From the NCBI RefSeq assembly GCF_947179515.1, contig NC_067490.1, forward strand, positions 31,470,827-31,534,826: a stretch of 64,000 nt of DNA, in the 5' to 3' direction. The position numbers and the translations under genes are program-made. This document shows, piece after piece, positions 1-12,445 of the stretch (positions are counted from its first letter, which is position 1; each line of letters opens with the position of its first letter). This stretch comes from Apodemus sylvaticus. Its lineage: Eukaryota; Chordata; Mammalia; Rodentia; Muridae. A model generated the notes under the pieces. That model had not been told where the DNA came from, did not search any database, and saw only the letters and a list, made by a program, of their open reading frames with translations.

Positions 1-156
1 CACAGGGGAATGCTAAGGTGCTGAGGCAGGACTGGTTGGGCAGGTTGGGAAATACCCTCAAAGAGGCAGGGGGAGGGGCAAGAGTATCGAGTATGGAGGG
101 GAAACTTGAAAGGGGATAACATTTGAAATGTATATAAATAAAATAACCAATAAAAA
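1..156 (+). mobile_element. L1 3' end (3' UTR), cut by window start
   Basis: G-rich L1 3' UTR text ending GGGGATAACATTTGAAATGT, then AATAAAATAACCAATAAAA and an A-rich tail. The same end occurs at about 25,520-25,566. The tail wording matches rat-type L1 ends. The 5' part is outside the window. Confidence 0.8.
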
Positions 157-1177
157 ACGAATTATAAAAAAGGAACTTTCCTAATATCATCTATTTCTCT
201 TTGTTGCCTCCTATATAATAATATCCTTTATTATTATTATTTGACCTTATCCCTTCCAGCATTCTCTATGGAGCTGGGTTTAAGTATAAAGCACCCTAGG
301 TTGTATTTATTATGGAAAGTATTTCTTTCTTTTTTAATTAGGAGAGATAGTTTTGTCATGTTAATAGTCTGGATTGGCACCTGTGGTCTTTTAGAACTTG
401 AATTACATTGCTCCAAGACCTTCTGGATTTTAAAATTTTCATTGCAAAATCAGCTGGTGGCCCTGCTTTTGTATCTGCCTTGGACTGTCTCTTTCAGCTA
501 TAAATACCTTTTTTTTGGGGGGGGGTTCTGTATAAAGTAATATTTTAACTAAAATAAGTCATGGGGACTTTCTCTTTGGGTCCTGTCTATTTGGTATTCT
601 CTGTGCTTGTAATACTGGCATTTCTTTCCCTAGATTTGAAATTTTCTCTCTGTAATTTTATGGAAAAATATTTCTATATTATTATATCTGGAATAAGTCT
701 TCTTCTATGCCCATAATTCATAGATTTGGTCTTTTTAAAGATTCTGCATGTTTTCTTCATCCATTCATTTAAAAGCATTAGCATTTGGCATTCTGTCATT
801 CACACCATCCATTCTCTTGCTGTGTCTTTCCTCTGAGATTCTTTTTATTAGTATGGCTGAAATCTTCATGCCAGCTTGTGTGTTCCTTGCTATTTCTCCT
901 TTTATGGAATTCTATTTTTGTATCCTACATTGTCCTCCTTATTTCACTCAGCCCTTTGTGTTTCTTTGGTTATCAATCGGGAGTTTATTTCTCACTTCGT
1001 TAATTGTGGTGTTTGTGTCTTCTTTCAATTCCCTGACTTCCTTGAGCATGTTTATGTAGTTCTTTTGAATTTTGTGTCGTGAATTTCAACTAAGTTGATC
1101 TTATCTTGAACCATTACTATGGGACTGTAACTTTTCAAAAGGACACACTGTCATGTTTTTTATATTGCTTTGTGGGT

Positions 1178-1208
<31 letters not shown>

Positions 1209-1465
1209 GATGTGTCCTAAGCTTCCTGAGTTAGGCTTTTTTTGTCTGTTTTGAAATGAATTTTTGGCTCCTTGGAGGAATGTGCATTTAGATCTGTATA
1301 TAATATTACCATGACTTGTAACATTTTGATTGGCTAGAAAATGCTTAAAAGTCATTATTTACAAAATAGAACATTTTTTTAAACTGTATTTTCTCAAACA
1401 CTGTGCCATTATTTTCTGTAGGTTCATAAAACGAGAAAGTCTCTAGTTTTCTGGCACTTTTTTAA
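157..1465. other. T-rich stretch, possible very old antisense L1 text
   Basis: Nothing gene-like is supported. The plus strand is T-rich, and 580-1110 reads like diverged antisense L1 5'/ORF1-region sequence, but I cannot align it. Poly-G (about 518-526) and TTTTG repeats (about 1170-1207) occur. The short ORFs here look like chance. Confidence 0.3.
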
Positions 1466-2590
1466 CTGCTTGTGACACTTCTTTCGCTCAAGCTCACATT
1501 CTTGACATGGACCTCAAAAAAGAATCAACCTGTGTTGGTTGGGGAAGCCCCACAAACTACCAAAGCAGTAAAGGCTTTTGTCATTCCTTTCCGTTGGCCT
1601 CTAAAACTAGTTGATGTGACCCTAGTGCTGAAGATACCAGTTCGCTCAGTTGTAAGACATAGAGAAAACAAACTGGAAGTGAGCTACAGCTTCTTCCCAG
1701 ATAGCTTCCATAGTCCTGGAAGGTGCAATGCAGGCTTCTGGTGTGGATCAGGGATATCCGTGATTTTAACCAACAGGCAAGATGTGGCCATTGGTGTGCA
1801 ATAATGGTACAGCTCTTATTGGGGTAGTTAACTGCCCTATTGGACTCAAGACCTGGCTCACAGGAGAGTATACACACCTGGTACTCTAAACCTGTTCAAA
1901 ACTTCATTGTTATTAGGATGCCTTAGCTCCTATGGGATCTATAACTGCTACTTAGCTAAAGTGATAGGGTATAAAAGTGATTTCTAAATCTATATGTTAA
2001 ACCATAAAAAAATGCTACTTTTAGTCTAATCAGAGGATCCCCTCTTTGCCAGGAATGGTGATTATTAAAAGGACTCATGGCTGCTTATCATGAGAATCAG
2101 TGATGACTGTGAGGTTAATCCTATGCAAGATATTTAGGCTACTTCCCTCTAAGGCTCAGAGAGGGAAGTTACATGTTATGTTACAGAGGCAAGAAAGGAT
2201 GGAAGAGCCATGTGACAGAGAGAAGAGCGCGCAGTCTTCAGTCCATAATGCAGTCCTTGCTGTCAGGCTCTCCCAGCAGCTGGAGTTGCCTTTACTGGGT
2301 CAAGTAAGACAACCTATCATCAGTCAGTCTTCGACCAGTAAGGAGCTCATGAGGCCTACTTCTCCCAGCTAAACTATTGGCCATGCGTTGATGCTATGGA
2401 AGGGTTGCTAGGAAGTCATCAGTTGCTTATCCATTAGTGAACATGGGTTCCAAACCAAGGGTCACGCAGACTGCCCTGGTTAAATTCAGTGGGTCACAAA
2501 ACAAAACAAAGGTGGGAATGTGGGAAAGGTACTTGAAGGGAAGGTGGCCTGATAGTTGTGAGAGGAAATAGGATAGGATAAAAATTGTGA
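1466..2590. other. Unclassified, probably ancient rodent interspersed repeat
   Basis: A better-structured segment with an open frame on plus (1472-1804) and one on minus (1581-1877). The wording around 1660-2030 and 2440-2590 is familiar from dispersed rodent repeats. I cannot name the family. I saw no splice sites that would place it in Tbc1d32. Confidence 0.3.
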
Positions 2591-2594
2591 GTAG

Positions 2595-2598
<4 letters not shown>

Positions 2599-2635
<37 letters not shown>
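2599..2635. repeat. (CA)n microsatellite
   Basis: About 18 uninterrupted CA units. Confidence 0.95.
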
Positions 2636-2637
<2 letters not shown>

Positions 2638-3032
2638 TGCATATTATATCGCCAAAGGAAATAGTTAAGGAAAATTATAATCTGAATAGTTATCAGGTTT
2701 CTCTAATCTTCCTTTGTTCTCCTTTTTTGCTATAACATTTATCATCTGCTAATATACTTATTTGCTTCATGCCATATCCCTTATCCATATGCTTTGCTGC
2801 TAGCCCTAGACAAGTTTCCATTTTGTTCACTGACACAGCCCATTTTATTCAAAAGTTAGAACCTCTTTTGACTACTCTATAAACATGTTGAATGTGAATT
2901 ATTGTTTAAATTGGATCATGTTTGGAACAGTAGACTTTTATGATTTTAGAAAAAATACTAAAAAAAAAAACTTGATTATCTGCCTTCTTAAGAATGTTAT
3001 AAACAAATTAAATGAAAAAAAAATTTCCTTGC

Positions 3033-3171
3033 TTTTTGGAGACAAGAGTTTGTGTTAGCCCTGGCTGTCCAGGAACTCACTCTGTAGAGCATGCTGGCCT
3101 TGAACTCAGAGATTATCTTGCCTCTGTCCTCAAAGTGCTGGGATTAAAGGTGTGTGCCATCACTGCTCAAC
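3033..3171 (-). mobile_element. B1 SINE, antisense
   Basis: Reverse-complement B1 text: GAGACAAGAG near the left, TGGCTGTCCAGGAACTCACT in the middle, and GTGCTGGGATTAAAGG near the right. Diverged copy. Confidence 0.85.
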
Positions 3172-5703
3172 CTCAAAGAAGTTTTTAACATAAGCCTAAC
3201 ATAAGCAAAACAATCACACTTAATCATTAGTAAAAACAATAAGAACTTCTCAGAGTTTTCTAAAGTGTAGTGATATTTACTACTCATTTGTTTAAAATAA
3301 TTAAAATACTTTAGCCTTTAAGGTTATTTAGACTGGAAGAATCAACTTAAACTATCTTCAGTTATTATAAGAAAGACTCTATATTATAATACAATAAGTC
3401 TTCAGGGAATTTCATAAAAAAATCAAGAGAAATCTCTATTAGTAATAGGTATGAAAAGAACAACAATTACGTTAAAATAAAAGACATTAATTTATGAGCA
3501 TTTACAAAACAAACTCCACTACTGTTAGACCAACCTATAGTAGTAATCAGATGAAGTGATATAGTCCAACAGGAAGGAAGTGGACAGCTCTACATGTATG
3601 TGGACTTCACTTGCTCCTGTGAACTGCTTAGTGTTGAAACACAGTGTTAAAAATGCTAATGGAATTTAAACACATCTACAATGCCAAGAACATCATGAGG
3701 ATGAGCCTCTAGTCCATCTGGGGAAGTGAGCCATATAAAACACATTTGCCTGTGAAATACTAATGGTGTATAATATCACAATATCGAAGTGTTGAGAAAT
3801 CTTTACATTTCCGCTGCATTCCTTTCCACTCTGTGCAAATTACCAATCAGTATTACAGCAAAGCTTGCCTGGTTCCGTGCCTGAAGAGACTCAGATAAGG
3901 AGCAGAGTGAACTGCACCGGATCAGTCTCTGTCGGATTGCTAACTTTCAAGTCTTTCTAATACAATCTTTCTACTTAATTTTTAAATATTTTTTTCATTT
4001 TACTTTTTAAAAATTAACTTTACATCATGATTATAGCCCACCTTTCTCCTCCTAATTTTTATTGCAACATAGAACTAGGTTGTTCATAGTTCCAGTAATA
4101 AATAAAACAACAGAATTGCCGAAGGATTAAAGTAAAAAACTAAGACTGCTCTGCTCTATTTTTAACTGAACATCTTTTATTTTAACCATTAGCAAATACT
4201 ATTCTAATGTTATTTCATAAGGCTTTGTTTCATTTCCTATCATAGACTACTAATAACTTCTAAGCCCCTGATTTACTGTTTTTTTTTTTAATTAGCCTTG
4301 TTCCAGTACTTATTTGACCTTACATGCCATTAGCCGTCATGTTCTCTGAATAAGAGTTGATAATATTTCAGGGTGTTAGAGCTGAACAATATACACAAAA
4401 TTCTAAAAGTATAAATTATAATTTGATGGTTCACATTTCCCCTTGTTTTGTTTATATTGATCATCTGCTATTATTGTTCTGGCATTATGAATACAGTTAT
4501 TATATATTGGAGCTATGATACCCAAATAGTTGACAAATTAGAAGTCTTTAATCATAAAGGAGTTTTACTGTAATTATAACTGTAGTCATTAGAATCTTGC
4601 TATTTAGTCAATATTACTTATACCAGGTTTGGAATCGGGAACAGGTTTGTTATCAAAAGTGTGACATAAGGTTCTTCTGGCAGTGGTATGATTTATGAGA
4701 ATAGAGGAACACTTATCTCTGGAACTCCATTACATGATAATGGCTTGTTTTTGTTGGCAGTGTAATTAATGTCTACTGTCTTTATCTCTTCATAGACCTA
4801 TTCTAAAGGTATTTCTGCCACAGCATAGAACAATGCTGTATAAGAATCAGTTCCAGTGTGTTCAGTTCTCATAGTGCCTCAGTACATATTATACAAAATT
4901 AGTAAATTCACATTGAAAACACAAACGTGTAAGTTAATCTTTGATTTTTATGTTTGTTAGATTTACTTATTATATAAATAGTCAGTGAAACACATTTTGT
5001 ATTGAACAAGAGGTAAATCAATGAATATTAATTTTTACTTTGTATTATATTTAATTACCTAATAGAAAATGTCCTTGTTCTCTCTAGAAAGGTGACCATA
5101 GGATGCCCACTTAGCATGCTGTGTTCATCAATATTTCAACATTTTTATGTGCAGGATCACCTACAAAACCTGCCATAAAACACACAGTATTCACACTGAT
5201 TTATTCCTGCAAATAAATTTTTGTCGTTTGAAAGAATATAAGTCATTTGTGCTATGGAACAAAACCCGAAAAATCACTGATAAACCATTGTAGTGATTTC
5301 AGAAAATTCATCCAATAGACCTAACTAAATCTTGAGAACACCATAGCAACAAGTCCAAAAGGTGTCTACATCTTTTAACCCTTATGTAATTTTATGAGTT
5401 TAGTTTTATCTAAGACCAAATTTTAAATAAGATTGGGAGATGAAGTTAAATGTAAGATGAAGTTAAAATAAAAATATTTTTTGGCCATCTCTTAATTAGG
5501 TACTGTTCAGGGCTGGGTGTCAACTTTACTTACTCTAATTGCTGTTAAAATAGTTTTTCTTGAGACAATTTGTTTGAGCTGTCTATGCTTTGCTGTAAAT
5601 AATGATTCTGCGTTGGTATTGAATTTATAGTCATAACAAATAAAATACCCTTGATCATTCATGATCATAAATTGTACCTAAGAACTAAGTTTTTTAAATC
5701 AAA
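3172..5703. other. AT-rich intron sequence, nothing recognised
   Basis: About 2.5 kb of AT-rich single-copy-looking DNA. No splice-flanked coding segment, RNA gene or clear repeat was seen. Confidence 0.5.
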
Positions 5704-5776
5704 GCTGAGAATTGAACTTTGCCCCTTATGTGCCAGTCCAGCGTTCTACACTGTGCTGCATTCCCAACCCTGGGAA
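5704..5776 (-). mobile_element. ID-type SINE fragment, antisense
   Basis: Reads as the reverse complement of an ID core: GCTGAGAATTGAACTTTGCC, then GTTCTACACTGTGCTGCATT, then CCCAACCCTGGG. This is tRNA-Ala-derived in the family. Confidence 0.6.
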
Positions 5777-5814
5777 ATATATTTTTAGAATCCTTAACTT
5801 TATAAGCACAGTGC

Positions 5815-5925
5815 TAAAGTCCCTGTTTGTACATGTATATATGACATGTATGTACATGTATTCACTGATACACAATTTAGTATATGCATGTATATATGTA
5901 TATATACATGTATATAATTTCATTA
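5815..5925. repeat. ATGTATA-rich low-complexity tract
   Basis: Alternating purine/pyrimidine TATATG/CATGTA words. The overlapping short ORFs on both strands are by-products of it. Confidence 0.7.
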
Positions 5926-6092
5926 ACACCAGAATCCTTTGAGTAAATGTTATACATTTTCCTTTGGCTTAGAAGTGAGTTAATTGTGGAATTCTGAGCT
6001 TGTGTTCTAATCAGTTCAAGTCCAGATATAAGTTAAAATCAAAAAATCAAATAGAACAAGTTAAAGGATCTGAAGAGCTGACTAAAGCTTAT

Positions 6093-6240
6093 TTTTGTTT
6101 GTTTCAAGGCAGAGTCTCTCTGTATAGTCATGCCTGTCCTAGAGCCTTTTGTAGACCAGGTTAGCCTTGAATGTACAAAGATCCTCCTGCCTCTGCCTCC
6201 TGAGTGCTCAGATTAAAGGCATGTACCACTACACCTGGCC
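6093..6240 (-). mobile_element. B1-like SINE, antisense
   Basis: T-rich start, then AGAGTCTCTCTGTATAGTCA, CCTCTGCCTCCTGAGTGCTC and ATTAAAGGCATGTACCACTA, which is an old B1 read in reverse. Confidence 0.75.
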
Positions 6241-6548
6241 TGACTAAAGGTTTTTAACGTGGACTCATTGGCTGAGACCAGCACTATTAAACAGCACACT
6301 TCTGTTGACATGGTTAACACGCACGGTTCGTCACTCAGCTTACGTGTTTATTGTTCATTTTGTCACGTAACTTTTCATCTTCTCATCCACGGGCTTTGAA
6401 GTTCCCTGAATTACAAACCACCCTTACGCCTGTGTTTGGAACGATACCTTTATTGAGGTTTATTACCCCACAGTGTTTAACTCTCTGACCTTTACGTATT
6501 TATAATAATTGTCATAGCACCTGACACCACAGTTTTCAAATTTTAACT

Positions 6549-6735
6549 CCTCTTATCGAGGCAGGGTCTCTAGTAACCTTGGTTGACTTCAAATCTCTGT
6601 TTATCCAGGATGACCTTCTGATAGCTGTGGGTTTGCAGATTAGCATCCAGCATGCATGGTTTCCTGTAGTGCTGGGTTCCAAACTTGGGCTTTTGTACAT
6701 CTGAGACCAGAATGCTGTCCACTGATCTATATTAC
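6549..6735 (-). mobile_element. B4/RSINE-like composite SINE, antisense
   Basis: A B1-like part (GAGGCAGGGTCTCTAGTAAC...CAGGATGACCTTCTGATAG) followed by an ID-like part (GGGTTCCAAACTTGGGC...CACTGATCTAT). The B1+ID order fits the rodent B4 family; the copy is diverged. Confidence 0.5.
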
Positions 6736-6848
6736 GCATGTAACTTTTAAAGCAGCAAAACGTAGCTTAAGCAGAGAGGCTCAGCTAAGCACACTTTTGA
6801 TTGTATTAAATATACCATTGTTGCTGGTTTCTACTCCTCTCTCCACAG

Positions 6849-6989
6849 AGGTACCTGCCTGTTGACACCCTGGAGACCGGCATCCACCCCATCTATTTTT
6901 GCAGCGCTCACTACATTGAAATGCTGCTGAAGGCGGAGGTGCCCCTTGTGTTTTCAGCCTTCCACATGTCTGGCTTTGCTCCATCCCAG
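6849..6989 (+). CDS. Tbc1d32: Coding exon of Tbc1d32 (Bromi), third from the end
   Basis: Seen: a 141-bp open segment (47 codons, phase 0 at both ends). It is preceded by a pyrimidine-rich tract ending CTCTCCACAG and followed by GTAATC. The translation starts RYLPVDTLETGIHPIYFCS and ends FHMSGFAPSQ. It joins in frame to the exon at 12446. Family knowledge: the pattern of a hydrophobic run, then 'P.VFSAF..SGFAPSQ', resembles the C-terminal lobe of a TBC (Rab-GAP-like) domain. I recognise the sequence as TBC1D32/BROMI, a ciliary protein needed for normal Sonic hedgehog signalling and linked to the kinase CDK20/CCRK. Its TBC domain is considered atypical. The gene name rests on memory of the family, not a search. 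The upstream exons carrying the rest of the protein are outside the window or were not recognised in 1-6848. Because the exon length is a multiple of three, skipping it would keep the frame. Confidence 0.8.
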
Positions 6990-8189
6990 GTAATCCAGTG
7001 GAAAGAGAGTGCCAGTTCTTCACCACGCAGGTCTCTGACTGGGAAGAACAAGACTCTCCCATAAGATAGAGGAAATATACTTAAATTAATAAAGGTTATT
7101 TGCGTAAATGTAAATGGATGCATATATATTAATTAGATTAAATATTTACATATATTCATTTTTCTCTCCAACTTTTAACTAGCATGCTTTATATCTTTGT
7201 TTTTATTAAATTACCAGTGATTCAAAAATAGGTCTAAATTGTAGTTGTTTAATATAATGTATTATTTATATTCCATTATATTTTTATATTTATACAAATC
7301 ATTATATTTAAATTGATAAGAAGTTACTCGGTCATTTTGTCATTAGTTAATAACTACACGTTGCCAAAAATTATCCACTATCACTGCTGCAGAAGTTTTC
7401 TGTTCTTGGCTTATCTTTAATTTCATTTCCTTTAGTCGTGTTTGAAGTTAACCAAATAGAAATCTTCCAGTTTTCCTCATGGCAAGCCTTAGCTTGACCT
7501 GTGGCTTACTGGCTCCACGCTGTGGCATGTGGGTAGTTAGTTGCCTTTGCTGTAAGCTGCTTTCATTGCTGTCCCTTTACCCTGCTAGAGAGAGCTCCTT
7601 CTCATCAGCCAGTACCTGCTCTTGACAAGGCCTGTGCTTTGATGACGTATACCATCATTCCTCTCGTGTACTTCTGTGAGGCATTCTGCCGGCTCTAAGT
7701 TGTGTGAAGTGATTAGGAAATTTAGCTACATCACGGGCTTGCAGTCAGTGGGAAGGAATAATTCTTTGTGACCATTTTTAGCTTTTAGTGTATGAAGCAT
7801 CTGCTTCAACTTTGAATCACAGAAATTTTAACTCTGGATGAAGTGGCTTAAACAGCACAATATATTTAATATAATTTATAACACTTCATTCTTTCCTAGC
7901 ATCTAACAGTACATTTTGAGGGCAGTGCTGATGAAAGTTATGGATTATTGTCCTCCTTTCGAGTAGCAGGGTTGATATAGTTTATTTAGTACATTTTAGT
8001 GCCTAATGTATATAATTTAGGAATAGATTGCCAAAGATTAGGGGGGAGTTATAATATAGGAAGCCCTACATTGTTAATGTAATGTTCAACTTAATTATCA
8101 ACTCAATTCAAAAGAAAAATGTTCATCTATCAGTTTTATGTATCTTGTAAGTCTGAGATAGCTTTATCCATATATAACTGCATAAAACC

Positions 8190-8345
8190 TTAGCATGATG
8201 ACTTACATTCACAATCCTAGCCCTTTGAGAATATGAGGCAGCAGGATTGCCGTGAGTTTAAGACCAGCCTGGGATACATAGTGACTTCTAGGCCAGTCTC
8301 CGTTACAGTGTGAGACATTTTCTAAAATTAACAAGCAAGCAAAAC
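8190..8345 (+). mobile_element. Diverged B1-like SINE, sense
   Basis: GAGGCAGCAGGATTGCCGTG, AGACCAGCCTGGGATACATA and an A-rich end follow B1/PB1 sense order. Confidence 0.65.
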
Positions 8346-10292
8346 AGAAACATAAAAGAAGCCTGTAGATAAATAATCCATTTATTTAATAATACAATTT
8401 CTAAATAGTGGTATTATTCTCTTAATAATATAAAAAGCCTTGTAGCAGCTCCCACTGTGAGCTAATCACTTGTCTTAAGTGCTTATCACTGCCTAACTGA
8501 TTATGTACCACCTTATTACTAATTGTAAAATATAAACACAGGCATTAGAAACTAAATGGGTACATATGATTAAGTCATTATTTGGGTATAGATTTTGCAG
8601 TTTGAAACTTACTCCTTTTGATCTAATTAGGAACAGTGATTTTTGAAGCTGTGTATTTTTAAGCGCACAGGACTGGCTAGTTAGTGCAGGATTTGTCGGA
8701 ACATTGCTGAATGAAACATACAGATCTCTAGAGTGAAAGCAGTAGGCTCAGCTGCCGCGCCCCAAACTATGTGTGGTTAGAAAAGCGCATTTGTTGAGGG
8801 GAGTTTCTTCTCAGAGTAACAGACTAGAATGAAGACAGCAATAGGAATTTAAGTAAGCAACATGAAATCACATTCCAATTAACTTTCCATCAGTTTTACC
8901 TTTTGCTAACAAACTTATCTTACTGCATTTTCTGTACTTTCCTGGTTTTTACAGTATTTTGTATCTGTAATGTTGTATTTCTTCTTCCTTGGGGACATCA
9001 TGCTGCATAGCATTGATTATTACACGAGACTGTGTCAGGAAACAAGTTAACTTGGGTGACCCTGCTGCATAGAATGCATGAAACCACATTTAGTATTCAT
9101 TTTCATCATATTAATCATCATCAGCAGCAGCAGATCAATCACCATCATCACCATCCTCATATCCATCCTCCTACTCCTTTCTTCCTTTTCACTTCCATTA
9201 TAAAAAACAAGACAACAGAAAACTTCCATGGTTTGTGACACAGTACTTTCTTAAAAATGTAAAATTATGCAGTGGAACCAGATCTTCCAGATGTATAACA
9301 AAAATAATGTCATATTTGCAATCAATGTTTGTGCTCGAGGAAATGTTTGCCAATTGTAATTCACTCACAGTTGTAACTTTCATCATGTGGAAAAACTCCA
9401 TCATCAAATGGAGAAACTTAGGGATGATGTAGTGGATGCACTCTCCATATTGAAATCACTCAAGGACACTTCTGTGAGGGTCTAACTATGCAATCTGCAC
9501 TGGTCTCAACTTGAAGAAATCCTCCTGCCTTTGCTGTTATTTTAGGTTTACGTCACCATGCCTGGCTTTAAAACCACGTTTCCTCTTAAGTTATTTTTTC
9601 CTTTTCTCTAATTCCTTGTATAGAAACTAATAATGCAAAACTACAAGAATTGTTAAAAGTGATACCTTTGACAAAATAGGTGATCATTTAGAAATCACAC
9701 TTATTTGGACTTCCTTAGGCATCTGCAATCAATTGTTTTGACTTTAATATTTTCAATCCCTTGATTTTTCTTGTAATCTCGATACCAGTAGAAATAATTT
9801 ATTTCATTTAAAATAATATTGTATTAATTTTCTATTAATGCCATTTGACATAAGTATATGGTAGAATATCAACATTCTTAAGAAAACTACAGTACAGTAT
9901 GTGTTTTGTGTGAGTGATCTACTTCTTTATGATCCTGAATGTAATTTACATGTGTGAATACCTAAAAATAGAACGACAAACCTAAGATTTAATTTACCAT
10001 GTGGCTATCATTACTTAAAAACGCATTATGATCACAGGATGGGATGAAAAAGTGTGCTCTTAATGACCGGAATTCAAAGGTCAGTAGTTGATATCAGTAA
10101 TGATATATAGAAAACAAAAATCAGTAAGGCATTCTGGTATAGATGAATCACATCTCCCTCAGTAATCAGAAGATGGAAGTCCTAACCTTTACCTCATAGT
10201 ACACTGTACTATACATAAGGGCTCTCAGAAGTCTTTACGTTAAAATGATGCTGTTAGAGTGGCCTCAGTCTTTTGTAAGAAACTATTTAGAC

Positions 10293-10690
10293 AGTGTCTT
10301 AGGCAGGGTTTCTATTCCTGCACAAACATCATGACCAAGAAGCAAGTTGGGGAGGAAAGGGTTTATTCAGCTTACAGTTCCACATTGCTGTTCATCACTA
10401 AAGGAAGTCAGGACTGGAACTCAGGCAGGTCAGGAAGCAGGAGCTGATGCAGAGGCCATGGAGGGATGTTTCTTACTGGCTTGCTTCCCCTGGCTTGCTC
10501 AACTTGATCTCTTATAGAACCCAAGCGCACCAGCCCAGAGGTGGTACCACCCACAAGGGGCCCTCCCCACTTGATCACTAATTGAGAAAATGCCCCACAG
10601 CTGGATCTCATGGAGGCACTTTCCCAACTGAAGCTCCTTTCTCTGTGATAACTCCAGCTTGTGTCAAGTTAACACACAAAACCAGCCACT
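10293..10690. repeat. Medium-length rodent interspersed repeat
   Basis: Starts TCTTAGGCAGGGTTTCTATT and ends TTGTGTCAAGTTAACACACA. A related copy lies in the opposite orientation at 24,277-24,675. The repeated structure in two places shows it is dispersed. I cannot name the family with certainty. Confidence 0.75.
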
Positions 10691-11394
10691 AGAGAGAGGG
10701 ACAAGACAGTTACCTACATGGTAGAAAGAGATAACTCTGAAGATACCAGCCCCCCTAATACCTTCACCATAGGTTTCCTTGGAAACTAAGAACGTTAATT
10801 GTTTTCCCTACCTAGTTTCTGCTTCTTTGTTATGGTGGGACTAGCAAACTAACGTGCTAGCCATTGGCAAACAGATTTGGCATGTCAAAGTGTGAAATAA
10901 GAAGCAGAAAAAGCACCTTTCAGAATTTAAGACTAAAGTTCCTAAAGGACATAGAGTTAGAACAAAAAGAACAGCTATATCTGTATCCTTAATACCCATG
11001 TTAAGTTGAGATGAGCCACAATTTCTGCTTGCTTTCTCTTCCCAAGTTCCACTCAGCCCCAGGAACCTAAGGAGCCTGTGGCCTTGGGCCTGCATTACTC
11101 AGACCCTGCCTACACCCAGCATGCCTGTCTCTGCATATGTCTTCCCTTGAGACATGTCTGTTTTTGTACACATTTCTCCTTCTGTAAGAATAACATAAGG
11201 CACACTGAGTCAGTGCTCACCTTGATTTTTATTTGAACTTGACTCCCTTCACAATGACCTTATCTCCAAATAAGGTCAAATTCTGAGGTACTAAACATTA
11301 AGGCCTTTGCTGATTCTTTTCTTTTGAAGAGAAGTAACGTGAGGGGGTGTTAATATGTGCCTTAATTGGGCCTTCTTTTGTTGTGAACATACAC

Positions 11395-11680
11395 TGAGAC
11401 CACAGCAACTTTTATAAAGGAGCACATTTAATTGGGCACTGGCTTACAGTTCAGAGGTTTAGTCCATTATGGTCTTGGTGGTCCACATGGTCACATGCAG
11501 ATGGACATGGTGCTGGAGAAGGAGCTGAGAATTCTACATCTGGATCAGCAGACAACAGGAGGAGAGCGACTCTGGGCCTGGCTTGAGTATCTGAAAATTC
11601 AAAGACCACCCCCAGTGACACATTTCCTCCAATAAGGCTACACTTCCCAATGATACATATAATATATAACAATACTATAC
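11395..11680. repeat. Rodent interspersed repeat, second type
   Basis: Contains TTATAAAGGAGCACATTTAA, then ATGGTGCTGGAGAAGGAGCT, then GACACATTTCCTCCAATAAG. It shares order and words with 12,702-13,040, so the two are copies of one family. The 67-residue ORF inside it is repeat-derived. Confidence 0.7.
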
Positions 11681-12184
11681 CACTTAAAGAGTCAAAAAGA
11701 AAAGCATTTTTGTAAAAGTCTTGTTTTTAATTACCCTTTATGTTAGCTCCTGGTTTATATGTACCTTGATTGTGTTCAGTTTAAATTCTTCTCCGATTCA
11801 GCAAAGGTTCATTTGCATTAATGTAAAATTTTACAGTCTGTCATCTGCATAATTACACATCTGTGATCACAGGTGGGATGGAAAAAGCTAAGCTGTCTGA
11901 ATTCAGGTAGCATCATAGCATTTGTTAGTGGAGGGTAGACTGTGTTTTGGATAAGAGGAGGACAGTATGTCAGATGAACTCGCATACCAGCAGGAGTGTG
12001 AGCAGGACAGACAGCATCAGGTCCTTAGCTTTGGAGTCAGGAAGCCATGAATCTTCTTACCCACGCAGCAAACAAGACAAACAGAGTTTTAGATCACTAG
12101 GTAGAATGTTTTCCTTTTTTGATTAAACACAGGACTCTTTAATCATTTCATGTATTACTGTTTATTACATTTTAATAAGCAAGT

Positions 12185-12387
12185 ATGTCTTTTGTTTGTT
12201 TGTTTTGGTTTTGGTTTTTTGGTTTTTTGTTTTTTGTTTTTTGTTTTTTTTGAGACAGGGTTTCTCTGTATAGCCCTGGCTGTCCTGGAACTCACTCTGT
12301 AGACAAGGTTGGACTCAAACTCAGAAATCCACTTGCCTCTTCCTCCCAAGTGCTGGGATTAAAGGCATGTGCCACCACTGCCCAGCT
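12185..12387 (-). mobile_element. B1 SINE, antisense, with long T/G-rich tail
   Basis: TTTTTTTGAGACAGGGTTTC, CCCTGGCTGTCCTGGAACTC, AAGTGCTGGGATTAAAGGCA and GCCACCACTGCCCAG. This is the cleanest B1 in the window. The tail on the left is (TTTG/GTTTT)n. It lies about 60 bp upstream of the penultimate exon. Confidence 0.92.
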
Positions 12388-12445
12388 AAGTGTGACTTTC
12401 AGTTCTTTGTAAAGTAAACTTTTTTTTTCTTTCTTTTTCTTTAAG

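Larger units (their letters stand above)
6990..12445 (+). other. Tbc1d32: Tbc1d32 intron, 5.5 kb
   Basis: GT...AG intron between the two TBC exons. It contains a degenerate B1-like SINE (8190-8345), a CAT/CAG-rich low-complexity stretch (about 9105-9175), two medium-length rodent repeats (10293-10690, 11395-11680) and an antisense B1 (12185-12387). The stretches 6995-8185, 8350-10290 and 10700-11390 are AT-rich with no gene-like signal. A small B1-type remnant may lie near 9515-9570. Confidence 0.7.

Noticed and set aside
6781..7123. Minus ORFs opposite the Tbc1d32 exon
   Set aside because: Antisense to a coding exon with better splice and protein-family support on plus.
10293..10690. Possible exon (67-residue minus ORF)
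   Set aside because: The sequence is a dispersed repeat with an inverted copy at 24.3 kb.
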